The notes below the pieces were generated by a model. That model was not told where the DNA came from and made no database searches. It saw only the letters and a list, made by a program, of their open reading frames with translations. Shown here in pieces: positions 1-13,619 of a DNA stretch of 64,000 nucleotides. The stretch comes from Lanius collurio (Eukaryota; Chordata; Aves; Passeriformes; Laniidae). The translations under genes were made by a program, and so were the position numbers. The stretch is taken from contig JACBWW010000003.1 of assembly GCA_020086605.1 (NCBI GenBank), positions 54,178,187 through 54,242,186 on the forward strand, written 5' to 3'. The first letter of the stretch is position 1. Every line of letters begins with the position of its first letter.

Positions 1-988
1 TGGAAGATCTTGATGGTCCTGCTTTCTTCGTATTTTTACTAGTCTGTTTTTGAGTGCCACTTTACCATGGTCACCATCACTAGCTTTTCATAAAGTAGCT
101 GTGTTTATTTATCAAGTCTAATATTTCAGGAAAACAGGTGAATTGGCTGCTGCTTTACAATCAAATGTCGTCTCATGTATAAACAAAGCCTCGAGGCAAG
201 AGAACAAAGTAAGAAAAGTTACCATAAATGATGGAATAATATTCATTTTAGATATAAAATTCCACTACATCTACTCTTAAAGATGCATATGATTCATAAC
301 ACAGTATGGGCCACAGCTTTCATGCACTTTCTCAGGTTATGGAGACAAAAGAAGACAGACCTCCAAAGTGTGGTGCTTTCTTGGGGCCTCTGGATGAGCT
401 ATTCATGGTTTCCTTTCCTCCTACACCAGCTGGAGCACAGCCTCCCAGCCATAGCTAGGCTTGGAATCACATAAACTCTTGTCTTCATTGCTAAGTGTAA
501 AGACTGCAGATTTTTATAACTACATTTCGTTTTCTACTTCAGGTTTTAGAGTTTCTTTTATTAAACAGAAAAACAATTAATTTCTCCATCTGTCTGATAA
601 AGAAATTATTCTTTTTCCCCCCCTTATGTTTCTAGTGAGACCTGTGATGAACAGAAATACTTTTCAGTTTGTACTCAGACATGGCTCAGGGAATACTTGG
701 TCTTACCTGCCCTTCTCAGGCAAACCTTCTCTGGGAAAATGTAATTAAAATTTCCTGAAAACCCGTGCAAAACCTGAATTATGATGCTTATTAGTAGATC
801 GTAGCTGGAAAATACATAGTATGTTCAAAAAAGTATTAAAAAAAAAAAGAAGAAGAAAAAAAAGAGAAAAGTTAGCTTGTTTTAAAACTCTTGCTGATGA
901 TTTTGAAGTAGAAACAAAACTAATGTAGACCACAGAAGAGAATCCATCAGGCAGGTGCAGTGAAGGGCTGTTGTATGGAAAGGTTCTG
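1..988. other. Intergenic, nothing recognised
   Basis: A+T-rich DNA without a supported gene. An A-rich purine stretch lies at about 838-872. The short open frames look random. Confidence 0.6.
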
Positions 989-1148
989 TCATAGAATGAT
1001 AGAATAGTTTGGGTTGGAAGGCACCTTAGAGATCATCTAGTTCCATTCCCCTGCCATGGGCAGGGATGCCTTCCACTAGACCAGGTTGCTCAGAGCCCCA
1101 CCCAAGGCAGCCTTGAGCACTCACAGGGACGAGACAGGCCCATAATGT
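989..1148 (-). mobile_element. CR1 LINE, truncated 3' end
   Basis: The stretch begins TCATAGAATGATAGAATAG and runs through the typical avian CR1 3' end read in reverse: GGTTGGAAGGCACCTTAGAG, then the ATCATCTAGTTCCA and CCAGGTTGCTCAGAGCCCC signatures. It is therefore a 5'-truncated CR1 inserted on the minus strand, about 160 bases long. The end near 1148 is approximate. Confidence 0.9.
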
Positions 1149-4100
1149 CCTATTAAGTCTTAATACCCTCCCAGAGAGAAAAAGTATTGTAGTTTCATGG
1201 CTAACTTTACAATTTATGTTATTAACCCTGCCTTTTCAATGAGAACAAAGTTGTAATTAATGTTTTTACATTTATGAACATTCAGTTCTAAAATGCAGTA
1301 CATAAGAATATAGTAAAGATATGTTTATTTGGGAAATACCTCCATTTCAAGTATAACAAACTACCTAAACAAAACATATCCTTTAACAAAATAAGTTTCC
1401 TAATTTACAATATGAAGTAATTAAATTTTTTTTCCTATCTTCTATTTATAAAATAGAATGCAAACACTGCATGTATCAACTAAAAATAAATACACATGCA
1501 GGCTTGATTGAACAACTGCTTTGTCAATGGAGTCCAGCAATGGGGCTAAACGGAGTGCTTCAGGTTTATTAGCAAAAGTTTAATTAAGCATGATGTTGAG
1601 CAAAGCCTGGGAAATATTAAGTGATTACACTAGAAGCGCTTAGTAGTTTGCAGGATCAGGAATCCATTTAATTTCTGTTCTCTAAGTGCCCTAACAGCCT
1701 TGCTTTGCCTGCAAAATATTTCTAGAAACATGATAAGATTTTCTTAAAAATAATTTAAAAATTGCAGATGGAATGTACTAGCTTTTATGGTTTAACTTGG
1801 AAAGGAAGAAACATGCAAGTATTTAATATCTTAATGTTACATTTTTGTTTTATAAGCATTTTCAGCTCAAATGGCTTTTGAGGATAACTTTATGCACCCT
1901 TGTGTTTGTTACTGCAGCTGGGAAGCCTGTGTCTTTTTTTTGTTTTGCCAGAATAAAAAAGATCCTGTTGAATATTAAAATATTCAATATTTCATTTTCC
2001 ATTCTACTCCATCAGGTGAATTGTCTATTAAATGCTTAAAGATGCATTTACAAATGAGTGCTGAGTTACTCTCTTAATGTTTGATTTACATGATAAAATG
2101 TGTGTTATTGTGTGTTACACTTTTGTTTCATTTCCCACTGTACATGATTGTATTATTGTTCATTCTCCTAAGAGATTATTTTCTGGGGGTTATTGATTCA
2201 CATTCCTTATACTAGCATCAGTATTGCATTTAAAAATAAACCCCCTGGACTCATCTCCTATAGTTAGAGAAAGAAAAAATCTCTTCCGGTTCAGAAATTT
2301 TAATTTGGAAGATGAAGGCACAAAAAACATTTACCTTAACTCTTGCTGATTATTGCTTCTTTCTCAAAAATCAGACAATGCTGTCTTAACGTGCAGAGCT
2401 CCAGGAAGTCATCTAATACAGGAATAAAAACTTCATGATTAGGATCAAATTGTCCACATTTTAAAGGCTCTTTGATGATACCCTTTTCCAGTAGTTATCA
2501 TGATTAACTCCTAACAATGGGCTTGTGATTGCAAAGATGACCTTTGGCACACGGGTTAATGCAATGCTCTTTTCCCAGCACTGCAGATAGTCTGAACAAA
2601 ACATCACAGCAGGGTGATGGCATCTACTTCTACTTACCTAATTGGAACTGGAGCTCAGAAACCAGGGGATTGCTGCTGTTGCATACACATAAATGTCAAG
2701 TGCCATTGAAGATGCTTTTAGGGTATTTGAGACATTCTTCTGTAGCAGAGAGTACCATCAGGTAAGTCTATGACCCCTCAAAATCACATCTAGAGACTAA
2801 GTCCCAGAGGACATCTTAAATATTACAGGATATGCATTGGACACCTCTGTGTGAACAACTGAATCACATCCTTAATAATCACCACTTAACATCAGCTAAT
2901 TCAATTGTCTCACTGCTGGTAACTTTTTTGGAGTTACCCAGCTCAATTAGCAATGTTGATGGAAAAGAACATCCTGGCTATCCAGCCAATTCCCAGAGAA
3001 GCTGCTGCACACTTGTATCATGCAGAACTGACTGTGATGATGTGCTATTATTAAATGTCTCAAGAGATGTGTCTCCTTTTCCTTTCCTCTTATGCTTTTA
3101 GTCAAGATGCAAAGTGGGCTCTCACCCAAAGATCACTTTGTTTATGAATTGTCTATTGCCAGTCAAGGGGACCAGAGCCATTTGTCAGCTGAGCTATGAT
3201 CTGTATGTATATGAATGATCATATATAATTACTTCCTGCGTGTTGCAACAGATTGTCCTGCTTTTTGGGTGTTACTGTTTTTAAGCTGTCCTGAAAAGTA
3301 CTAATTTCACCCAAGGAGTCGCAGCAAGGCAGCAACTGCTCCCATTAGAGAAATGGGATTGTATGAAGGAGCAGCAGCTACTGTAGACCCAGCACATGAG
3401 AACAGATGCAGCAGCAGCAGCTGAGTATTTCCACATAAACCTAGGCCTTATTGCACTTCTTACAATATGACAGGTATTGTAGCTCTTGGGTGCCTTGAGG
3501 TATTTATATACCACCCTCCATGTCAGTGATGGCTCTCCCTACTATATCCCTTGCACCAGTCAGTCACATCTCAGTGTTTGACATCTCAGCCTTTTTGTAC
3601 AAGGGGAGTTTCTGCTCACCCCTGTAGCAGAAGGGGGCACAGTCAGCACCCAAATACAAGAGGAAACTGAAGCAAAATTTATAGAGAATTTAGGTGGTGA
3701 CATAAAAAAAAAATAAAAACATAAAACGCCTGTTAACTCACACATGTTTAGAGGGCCATTGGGATTGAAGATTTCACCACTAGTTACCTAACATGTGGTG
3801 GCTGTAGCATTACTAGCTGGCTTATACCTCTTCATAATGTTCATGTTCTTCATGGTTTTACAGGATATCCTCAGGGTCCCCCACCCCCACATCCACCACT
3901 CTCCAGAGGTTACCAGATGAGCTCCTAGATCCAATGTACACAAAGTAAAATCCAAGTGGGTGTCCTGGATATCTAAGGCCATCAACAAAGCCTGCAGAGG
4001 AGCAGAGCTGAAACTCAAGTCTCTCAAAACCTTGGCCAGTGTGCAGCCTGCAGGACAGCTGTTCAGAGAGCAAGCAAGCCACACGCTCCCTAATGCAAAA

Positions 4101-4230
4101 GACGGCAGTGCCCCATATTGACTGCAACTCACAGGCTCCCTGGCTGTGGAAAAAATATTTCCTATTATGTATTTTGAGTTTTCTGTAGCCATAAATGTGT
4201 TATCTGCAACCTTGTACTTCAGTTTTGGCA
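1149..4230. other. Intergenic, nothing recognised
   Basis: A+T-rich DNA upstream of COL14A1. No gene is supported. A 158-codon minus-strand frame at 3788-4264 has no recognisable domain and is probably chance. A short CAG run lies near 3410-3421. Confidence 0.55.
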
Positions 4231-4329
4231 GACTCTTGTCACTAGTGTGCCAGGTACCCGTCATGTGCGGTCAACCCGCGATATCCTCAGCTCCACAGCC
4301 GTCGTCTTCGAGCTCCTCAGCTCCACAGT

Positions 4330-4378
4330 CCTCTCCGAGCTCCTCTCCGAGCTCCTCTCCGAGCTCCTCTCCGAGGCT
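4330..4378 (+). repeat. 12-bp tandem repeat, unit GAGCTCCTCTCC
   Basis: Three to four consecutive near-identical copies of GAGCTCCTCTCC, flanked by related, diverged copies such as GAGCTCCTCAGC. A minisatellite-like array within the GC-rich island. Confidence 0.85.
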
Positions 4379-4423
4379 CCTCTCGCTCCCAGGCTGTGCT
4401 GGCGAGAGGCTCGGTCTGCAGGC

Positions 4424-4461
4424 AGCCCCGGTGCCAGAAGGCAGCCCCGGTGCCAGAGGCA
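4424..4461 (+). repeat. 19-bp direct duplication
   Basis: GGCAGCCCCGGTGCCAGA appears twice in tandem, separated by one A, in the GC-rich island. A third GGCAG follows directly. Confidence 0.8.
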
Positions 4462-4699
4462 GCCGGCTGAGCTCACGGCGGGCCGGCCCCGGCGCCTCTG
4501 GGCGCAGCGTGTGGGAGGAGGCCAAGCGCGCCTGGCGCAGCTGCCGGGGCGGCCGAAGCCGCGCTCCCCGAGCAAGGCCGCGCTCTGCGAGCAGCTGGGC
4601 CGGGTACGGAACGTCTCAGCAGCGGCTGCGCCTCAGGGGTTGTCCAGCACATTCCTGCCTGTGGCTAAAAGCAAGCTTCGGGAACCCACAGGCTTTTCC

Positions 4700-7600
4700 A
4701 AGGAATAAATTCATAGCTGAGTAATGAGTATTGCTACAGTTCACACAATATTTTCAGTTCAATAACATAAGTGGGAATTTGTAAGTAAATGTGACAGGTT
4801 AACATCTTTTGAACTATGACAGCTGTAAAATGTGGGTTTCATTCTTGCAAAAAGACTGAGAATTATGAAGAGTTCAGGTGTTTAATTTTACCTCCATTAA
4901 TAATTCTGATTTTTTTTACTGACGTTTATCACACACTGAAGGCCCTATAAATCTTACATACTCACTAAGCAAGTGAAGAAAATTAATGCTAGTTCAACAA
5001 ATAGTGTTGAAAAATCTTTGAGAATGCAGTTAGGCAAATGGCAATAGTGATTATAAATATTTATGGTGACCTTCTGTTTTATTTACCTACTGGAAAATCA
5101 GAAATAATTCCATTAAGTGTGCAAAAATGCCACCTGACTATAAGATTAGAAGCAAAATTACAGTCTGACTTCTTACTGGCAGGCTAATTTTAACAGCAGA
5201 AAGCTAGCTCATATTTAAGACATTATTTTTTAAATCTGCACAGGACTTGACCCCCAAATGCAGCCTTGGTTTAAAAATAATTGCTACTCAACATGAGAAG
5301 CACATATTTGACCATGATGATTTTCTAAATCAACCCCTAAAAAAAAAGACAACAAAAAGAAGACTGGATGCTTCTTGTGCTGGTAAAGAATTATTAACCT
5401 GTTCCACTGATATGCAGGGTAGAGATTCAACATCACCAAAGCACTGTGTCAGTTGGTTCCTTCTTTCAATGGGCCACTTTCAGTGTGGCATACCAGGCTC
5501 TCACCTAATCCTGTGAACTCAAAAACAAGCCACAGCACTGCACTCTTACTGTGTTCCTCTGCTGAGGAATCTTTACGTGCTATAAAATATAACTTTTATG
5601 ATGAAATGCTTTGAAAATTAACAGATTTTACAGAGCAATCTGAACTTAATTGTATTTGTAATACTTTCTGGACTTTCTGCCATGGGTGCATTTTTTAAAC
5701 AAAAAGATAACATAGTAAGAATGTGGTACACTTGAGAAACAAAGTTGTTCTTCACTTTTTTCCAGTTATTTTTTTCCTTAGTGTGCAGGCAATAATTACC
5801 CAAGTTTTTAAAAATATCAGCAGATATAATGCAAAGAAAATGAAGTTCAGACTGCAGAGAAGGGCAGAAACAAGATTTTAGGAAATGTACCTTTATGCTT
5901 TACAGTTGCTGTCAGTTACAAAATGCCTTGTTACTGCCTGTTCCTTTCTCTGATACAGCACAGAGCAGCTCCTGAACAGGCATCTGGGTAGTTCTACATC
6001 ACCTGGTGGAGAACTGCTCAAGGAGAGCTGCTGGGCGTGAGCTGAGCCTGAAGATTACAGAATTTCCAAGGTGCTTATAGCTCACTTTGAAATAAGCTGA
6101 TCCTATTCTCTCTCTTCCCTATCAGTGAGTTTTGCTCTTCATTGTAATGGAACATAGTCAAATCCCAAATAAGCTGCTTTTGTCAGTGCACAGATTCAAG
6201 TCCCTATTGTAGACTCCTACAGCTTGCATATTTTAGGCCCAATGCAGAATTATTTTACTGCGGAAGTCTCATTGTCCAAACCCACATTCTCCTCCTGTTC
6301 AGCTTCCCAGACTTTCCAGGCTGGCAGCCTAAACAGTGACAGAGCACAGGGAAAACAAGAGGGAGAGCCCTCTAAAATTAATATCAGTCAAATAACAGTC
6401 TGATTCTCCCGCTGGAGATCTACCTCTGCTATATGGGAGACAGGAAGGCAAGTTACTCCTTTGGCTGTCTTAGGAAAAAAATAATTGATCAGGATGTGAT
6501 AGGATCGTGATGCATCTGGATGTAGTTGAACTGCTGTCTAATTGTCTGGATACTCTGCCTCTCACACAGGCTAATATTAGCTCCAGCAAGCCCACATATG
6601 CAAAAGCAATGTGAACATAAGGACTGTTACTACAAGGACTCACTTCCCAAACTTTTAAATGTAAAAGCATTCAGAGTTTTCAGATTTTAAGGACTAATTT
6701 GTCAAGTTAACCTTGCTATTTGAAGGGACAGACAGGCTGATGGCTCCTTTCCATGTGCTGGACAACAACAACAATAATAGATTTATGATTAACTACTATT
6801 TTTATTATTACAAAAAACAACATTGTGAAATACTCAGTGGCCTAACGTAGATGTTTTGACTGTTCTTCCAAGACTGCAAACCTCAGGACAGAGATTTTGA
6901 TTGTGTAAGACAGTGAAGAACATCTACTATTCCACCATTATCTCTGAAGATTATGCTGTAAGAAACACTGTGTAAGAAACATGACTTTTTTTTTTTTTTT
7001 TTGGTAACATGTCTGACCTCAAACACTGTGTTAAACAGGCCACAGATAAACTGTTTTCTGTACACTGTAACACAAAGAACATGACTGCAGCCAGTGCCAA
7101 TATTACAGTAACATTTATACTATCATTTATGAAAGATGCTACCAATAAATTAAAAATTACAAAAGGGTCCAAACAGTGATAATGAAAAGGAAACATCAAA
7201 AAAGTGATGATATATGGATTATGGTACTTGGTCAAGAAGCCTGAGATGAGAAGTCAGTCACTACATTTTAATAAAAAAGTACTAGAAAATGATGTAGAGT
7301 CATGGATGGAGTGTTGCCAAATATCCTGTTTTTACCTGATTTTGTGGAGAACATGGATTGAGGTGATGTTTAGGGCAAGAACCAAACACTTCAAAAAGTT
7401 TTACAACAGCATAAAATACAGTATCTAAGTGTTGAGAGTGAGTGAAGGAGAAAAAAAACCAAAAGGCTAACCCAAAAGCTTTTGAGATGTTTTCTTCTTT
7501 CTGTGACTGTAGACTTTTGCCTCTCCTTTTTTCCACTTTCTCATTCTTGGTCACAATACCCTATAATTCTTTAAATCATCAGATCACTTTGGAGCACAGT

Positions 7601-9689
7601 TTCTGACTGCTCTTTGTTTAAGGCTAGGGTATATACTTGCTTTCCTTCTGTGTAATTTCCTGTTATTTCTGACTTTATATTTAAGGTGCTTAAATCACGT
7701 TCAATGGGAAGTGTCCAAGCACTTCCTGGGTGCATTGCAACCCGGAGCTAATTCTGCAACAGATGCAGAACCAAAACAGACTCCTTCTCTTTCTCACAGC
7801 AATTCTTAGCAAACCAAAAGGACCATCTCAGTCTCAGGGAGAGCTCAAAGAGCACGGGCACTCTTGCAGTGCAGGTACCACTCTCTGACCTCGGCTGTGA
7901 CCCTGAGCAGCACCGCAGTCCATCCCACAGCAGCAGCTTTTCCTCCTCCTCGGAGCCCCAAGGGGTTGGCTTTGGCTGAGTGGAACTTTTCTGCACAGTA
8001 ATCCAGGTCTTTACAGTTGATAATTTCTAGGCTCTTATAATGTAGATAAAAGAATTGTGTTTTAACAGACACAATACTTGAATTTGTATCTGCAGAAGCA
8101 CAAAAGATAGAGGTTTGTGAATACACAGAAGAGATGTTTATCCAAGACTGCCCCCCTCTGTTATTGCTTCACAGCTAAAAAAAAAATGCTTTGAACTGCT
8201 GTAAATTCTTTTCGTACCTGATAAAGTGAGATTTCCAGTATACTGATTTTTAATATTGGTATTTATTGGAAAAATAAAACCCACGTAAAATGAAACATAA
8301 ATAAAAAATTAAATACTCCTGAAATATAAACATGGAAGGCATACTGAATTTCTTTACTGAGTATTTAGTAGGGGTAATTTTATTGAGCTGTTTGCAGCAA
8401 ATAAAAGTATTAATATTTCTCCTGGGTTTTCTCTACTTGCATTTTGTATAAAATTACTCTAAAATAAAGGCTACAATTTTTTACAAAAAGTTTTAAAAAT
8501 TTTTTTTGCCTTATTTTTGGCAAAGACATCTCAGGATCATTTCTCTTTCATAAAGTTTCTGCTAAGGTCAATTCAGTATTTTATTGAGGGAAAGCTAACT
8601 TTATATGTTTAACATATGCTTAAATAAATATTGGAAAACTAAGTCTATTCCTGAAAATTCCAACTGTAATGCTTAAAAATGAATAGAGCTACAAAGTACC
8701 CATGTCTAAATCTCATCATGCCTTAAAACAAATCCCTTAAAACAAAAACAGAAAAGAGAAAGCTGATGAAAACTGAACAAATAAAACAGTTTAGTGAATA
8801 AAAATGCTGAGAAATATAGAGTACTATCTAAAAGGAGAGTTTGGTTTTTGTGTTTATTCAGTGGCATAAAAAATGCCATGTGATATTATTCTAGGAGTCA
8901 ACTATAATTATTTCTTATAGTCTAATGAACAGATGCTTTTCTAAAAATTGCAAATTAGAAAAACTGAAAATTCAGTTTTTCAGTAATCTACAAGATGGTA
9001 AACAGATCATTAGACAATGTTTAATAAATCTTGTTCCTCATGACAAATATGTACTAGAAGAGTACTTAGAGTAGAGTGAGGCAGACCAGAGGTGCATAAT
9101 TACAGTGTTCAAGGGTGTCCAGAGTAGGAACTCAGAACAGAAGCTCAGCAGGAGAAAGACAAGAAGCTCTGCTTCTTTTAGGTAATAGCTTAAGATATGT
9201 GTAATTTGGAAAGGAATTCCTTCTTGTTCCATATATCCCTTGCATTCATTACTTATGGTATTTATTAGAGACCACCATAGTATTGCTTCCAGCTCTTACT
9301 GGTTTAAATATTCATTTCAGCCAGGATCTCATTCCAAAGAAAATTACTTCTTGTACAGACAGCCAGAATCTGTAACTCTTATGCTTATTCAGTAAAATAG
9401 GAGGAATCCTTCCCTCACTGTGTTAAGTTGTACCATTGGTAGGCTGCAACTTAATGTGCACCACAGCATAATACATTGAAACCTTTTTCCAGGCTGATGA
9501 TTTATTTGTACCGACCCATTTCCAGCTGCTGATAGATCCAACTTCACAAAGTCTGGTTGTTCCTCTTTACTCAGGGCACCCTGTCTCCATGCTGGCAGAG
9601 TCCCAGGACCCACCCATCAGATTCAGTGCTGTCTCAGGAGGGTTGATGAGTCTCAGCATGTAGCCTGGGAGCAAATGGGAGCAGTGACC
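4700..9689. other. Intergenic, nothing recognised
   Basis: About 5 kb of A+T-rich DNA with no supported gene or recognised repeat family, apart from a T17 run at 6986-7002 and scattered A-rich tracts. Confidence 0.55.
6986..7002 (+). repeat. Poly-T run (17)
   Basis: An uninterrupted run of 17 T in intergenic DNA. It could be a mononucleotide repeat or the poly-A tail of a minus-strand retroposed copy, but no parent sequence is recognised beside it. Confidence 0.8.
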
Positions 9690-10775
9690 ACATTATGATG
9701 CACTGTATTCATCTTTACTTTAGTAATGCTTTCTCACATAACTTCCTCATAGACACATTGCTGAGGCACAGACTAGATAAGTGGACAGCAAGATGAATTG
9801 AAAATTAGCTGAATTTCTGGGCTCAAGGGGTTCCAATGAGGAGCATGAAGTCCAACTGAAACTCAGGCACTAGAGGTGACCTCAGGGGTTGATACTAGAG
9901 CCAACACTGCTTTGACTCTTCATTAATGGACTGGTCAATGGTGGAAAGTGCACCTTGAACAAGTTTGCAGATAGCAAAAATGCTGGGAGGAATGACTAAA
10001 TCATAAGAAGGTTCTGCTATCCTTTGTAGCACCCTCACCAGGCTGTAGAAATGCAACAGAGGAACGTTATGAAGTTCAGCAAAAGGATGTGCAAGCTCCT
10101 GTCCTTCGGGAGGAATAACCTCAGACACCAGTACACACTGGTGGCTGACTGACTTTGCAGAAAAGGCCCTGGAGTGGAGGACACTGAGCTGCTGCTGAGC
10201 CAGTGATGTGCCCTTGCAGCACAGAAGGTAAGCAGCCTCACAGCCTGCATGGGGAAAAGCACTGCCAGCATGTCAAGGGAGGTGATCTTTCCCCTCTGCT
10301 AAATCCTTGCATCTGCATGCTGGGTCACATACTGGAGCGAGTCCAGAGAGGACCATGAAGATGATTAAGGGCTTGGAGCATCTTTCATAAAGAGAAGGCT
10401 CAGGGAGGTCTCACCTATTTGGATAAAAAAATACCAGATGGGAAGGAATGAAGAGGGAACTAGATGTTTCTCAGCGTACCAAGCAACAGTGTGAAAGGCA
10501 ATGGAACAAACTGAAACACATTAAATTCCCTCTGAACACAAGAAAACATTTGTGTTATGGTAAGTTTTTTTCTTTTCATTGTGAAGGTGGTCAAACATTG
10601 GAATAGGTCACCCAGGGGCTGTGGAGTCTCCATTCTGGGAGATACTAATAACTCCACTTGACATGGCCCTGGGAACCCACTCTAGCTGACCCTCCTTGAA
10701 CAGGGTGGGATTGGACTAGATGTTCTCTGGAGATGCTTTCCAAAGACTCTGTGATCCTGTATAATGCTGCTGGGT
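9690..10775 (+). mobile_element. CR1 LINE, diverged 3' part
   Basis: The order of CR1 signatures on the + strand is clear. An LDF-S/A-type region of the reverse transcriptase is near 9705-9760, then ACTAGATAAGTGG and GAAAATTAGCTGAATT, then AAGTTTGCAGATAGCAAAAA (the FADD region, altered). The 3' end follows: GGTGGTCAAACATTGGAATA, GGGATTGGACTAGATGTTCT, and the AAGACTCTGTGATCCTGTAT terminal region. Multiple stops and frameshifts show it is dead. The start is approximate. Confidence 0.85.
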
Positions 10776-13619
10776 CCAGAACACTGCCCAGCAACAGGTG
10801 AGGAAACACCACCTCTGTTGCAGCCTGGGGGAGAAAGAGCACACACGAGCCCTCATTGTCCAGGGAGGTAAGATCAGCTCCTGCACTGTGAGCACGTCAG
10901 AAAGGATAACACCACTGGTGCTCTGCCCTTTCACTGCAGCCATGAGGAGGCTGCAGGTGCAGGAATTTGCACCTTCAGCATCTCAGCAAGCTGAACTCAA
11001 CCTCCTTGCTGCTAATGGACTTTAATAAATGCCTGAAGTCCCTCCCTAAATGCATGTGGACAAGCTGCACGTGTCAGATGCTCAGAAGGATGAAAGTAGC
11101 TCCTGACCATGTTGCCAGGCTCATACAGCTATATTTATTCCTCAGCACTGGCCAGAAAAAGGCTCAAAAACTAGCTGAGATGCTGAAGTGTAAACCCAGG
11201 GTAGATAACCTCACCTCAAAAATCTAAAAGAGATCTAATTTGACTGCAGAATGAAAAGCCAACTTTATGAAACACTAACCTTGTCATTCTTGCCATTACC
11301 ATCTTCATACTGAGAAGAGAACAGAAAAATACATGACTGAATAATATTTGAGGGTTTCTTCCATTCCCCTATGGTCCTTTTGCCCAGTTTTGTTCTCTTT
11401 CCTGGATGTTTGGAGTAGCAGAACCAACTCTAAACATGAACAGTTACACTTCAATGGCCATGGCATCAATCTGGTTTCTTCTGCATCCCTTTCACTTACC
11501 TCATTATGTGTAATAAGCTTCAGATGAATAGACCTAGCAGCTCACTAAAGTGCTGAGAGCACTGAAATCCAAAAAGTATCAAGGAAAGGAAAATTATTCA
11601 TCAGACATGTAAACAAATAATGAAGCAGTGCTGGACTATTTTGACAGTTCCTGCTAAAAAACAGAGATGTAAAAAGCCACATTTGTGGGGTTGATATCAG
11701 AGAACTAGTTGCAACACAAAGAAGGCCACTCAAAAAAAAATGCTTCACAAAAATACCTACCCTTTTCAGAAGTCATTTCACTGTATATTCACATCACTGA
11801 ATAATTGCCTTAACTAATGATGAGAAAAAATAAAAAGTAAGCATGTATGGCTAATAAGTTAGAGAAGGTCCATCACAATTAAAATATTTTTTCTCTATTT
11901 TTAATTTGGGCAGAATTAAATACGGTCCGAAGTCCTCTGCTCTCTCAGTGCATGACTTACTTCACAGATCACCTAATTACTGCAAGTGTTAACAGACTAA
12001 TCTTGGCAAACCACTTTTCAGAGAGTATATAATGTTACATTATATTTAACAAAATGTAAAGCAAAAGTCAGTTATGCTTCACTTCAAGTATTATCTCTGT
12101 CTCTGTGTTATGGAGTTTTTTTAATAGCAAAAAAAGAAAAATCTATGAATTGTTGTTAGGCCTAGGGAGTTGTTTGAGTCATTCAAATAGATGTGGCATA
12201 GTCCAAATCTTTGAATGTGACTGGAACTTTTGGATGCTGGAGAAGAAAAGGCTCTTAAAATTGTTCATTTCTTTGTAAGATATTTTAGTCTAGGAGTTAA
12301 AAATGCTAGTCAGCTTTAAAAACATCATTTTAATAAAAGAATGCAAGAATCATTTTAATAAAATAATAAAGACCTGATTAGTTTTGGATTATTTGCCATT
12401 TGAAAATATACCCCAAACTTAATATTCTCATTTCCAAAATCTAGTGAAAACTGGCATATATGGCATTCATTAGTATATGAAAAAAGCCAGAGAAATATTC
12501 TAAGCATATCCTAAAAAACAGAAAATATGAAAAAAAGAGATAAGGATTGAAAATTACAGTGCAATTCTGCCCCACAGCCACCAATAACACCTATTATTTT
12601 GTTTTCTGTTCAGTTTGCACAAGTGCTGCTGCTGCTGATCCGTTGCTTGGTTTAATCACACCATTAGATATTCAGCCAGCTCACTTTGAGGTCGTGGGCC
12701 TGCACTAATTCTCTTGCTGTGATAGATTAATGGAATTGTTTCCAGCTGTATTTCCAATATCATTGCCATGTAATCCTATTTATAGAAATGTTGTGGAACC
12801 TACACTGGCCAAGCAAAAGATGGTCCATATCTTGCTGATGTGAATGTTTGTAAATGTGGTGACTGTAAATTGTTGTAGTGCTTTTGAAATCACTGAGGCT
12901 TGGCCAGTTCAAAATAGTGGAAAGTAAATTTATGGGGCCAATTCACAATCAGTAAATTAATTCTTAAAACTCAAAGGCTTTTTGTTTGTTTTTAATGGAA
13001 GACAAGAGGGAAACACTGGTAAATACTTTCTAAATTAGAGCATATTGTGATCTTACTCTAATACCAGATGTGCACATTATACAAACTCTTTCAACAAATC
13101 TTATCTTTTAATTTTTACCTTGAATTTGTGAACATGAATAGTTTTTCCTTGGAATAATGCAAGGAGATCTATGGTGCCTTCCAGAGAAAGCTGAGTAAAC
13201 TCAATGGTAATAAGCATCATTAGCAGTAAAAGTGGTCGAATAATGTTAAAATAGCATTGTAAATAAGGAAAATAAAAGGATAATGAAAGCAGCTGAGTTA
13301 CACTTGAAAGTTACACTTTGCATAATCTTCAAATATTAATTTCAATTCTGATGCAAACAGGTGAATAAAAATTAAAGTATCAAGATATTTGAAGGCTACA
13401 AAGAGTTACAGAATCTATTTACCCATCAATGGAATCCTCAAGACCTTTCTCTATAGAGTCACAATACTCCAACTAGCTGTAGCCACAGGATGGTGCTCAT
13501 GGACTTTGGATACCACATTTTAAATCTGGGAGGAGGGTAAAAAAAAAAAAGAGAAAGAGAGGGAGCCAGACTCTCCCCTTGGCAGGCATACCTGCTGGTC
13601 CTACTCTGAAATATGTGAG
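10776..13619. other. Intergenic, nothing firmly recognised
   Basis: No gene is supported. The first 450 bases are somewhat GC-richer than the rest and may be an unrecognised old repeat. The remainder is A+T-rich. A purine-rich A tract lies at about 13537-13565, shortly before the next CR1. Confidence 0.5.

Larger units (their letters stand above)
4240..4650. other. Isolated GC- and CpG-rich island with tandem repeats
   Basis: About 400 bases of strongly GC-rich, CpG-containing DNA sit alone in A+T-rich surroundings, about 11.5 kb upstream of the COL14A1 island. It contains a 12-base tandem repeat (about 4330-4378) and a duplicated 19-base unit (4424-4461). Frames are open on both strands for over 80 codons, as expected from GC content. 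None has a recognisable domain. It could be a promoter island of an unannotated transcript, an old retroposed GC-rich fragment or an expanded minisatellite. Confidence 0.6.

Noticed and set aside
3788..4264. 158-codon minus-strand frame
   Set aside because: No domain, no promoter or splice context, and amino-acid composition looks random.
4146..4724. 192-codon + strand frame and overlapping frames through the GC-rich island
   Set aside because: Stops are rare in GC-rich DNA, frames are open on both strands, and the products are low-complexity Ser/Pro/Arg or Glu/Arg repeats with no domain.
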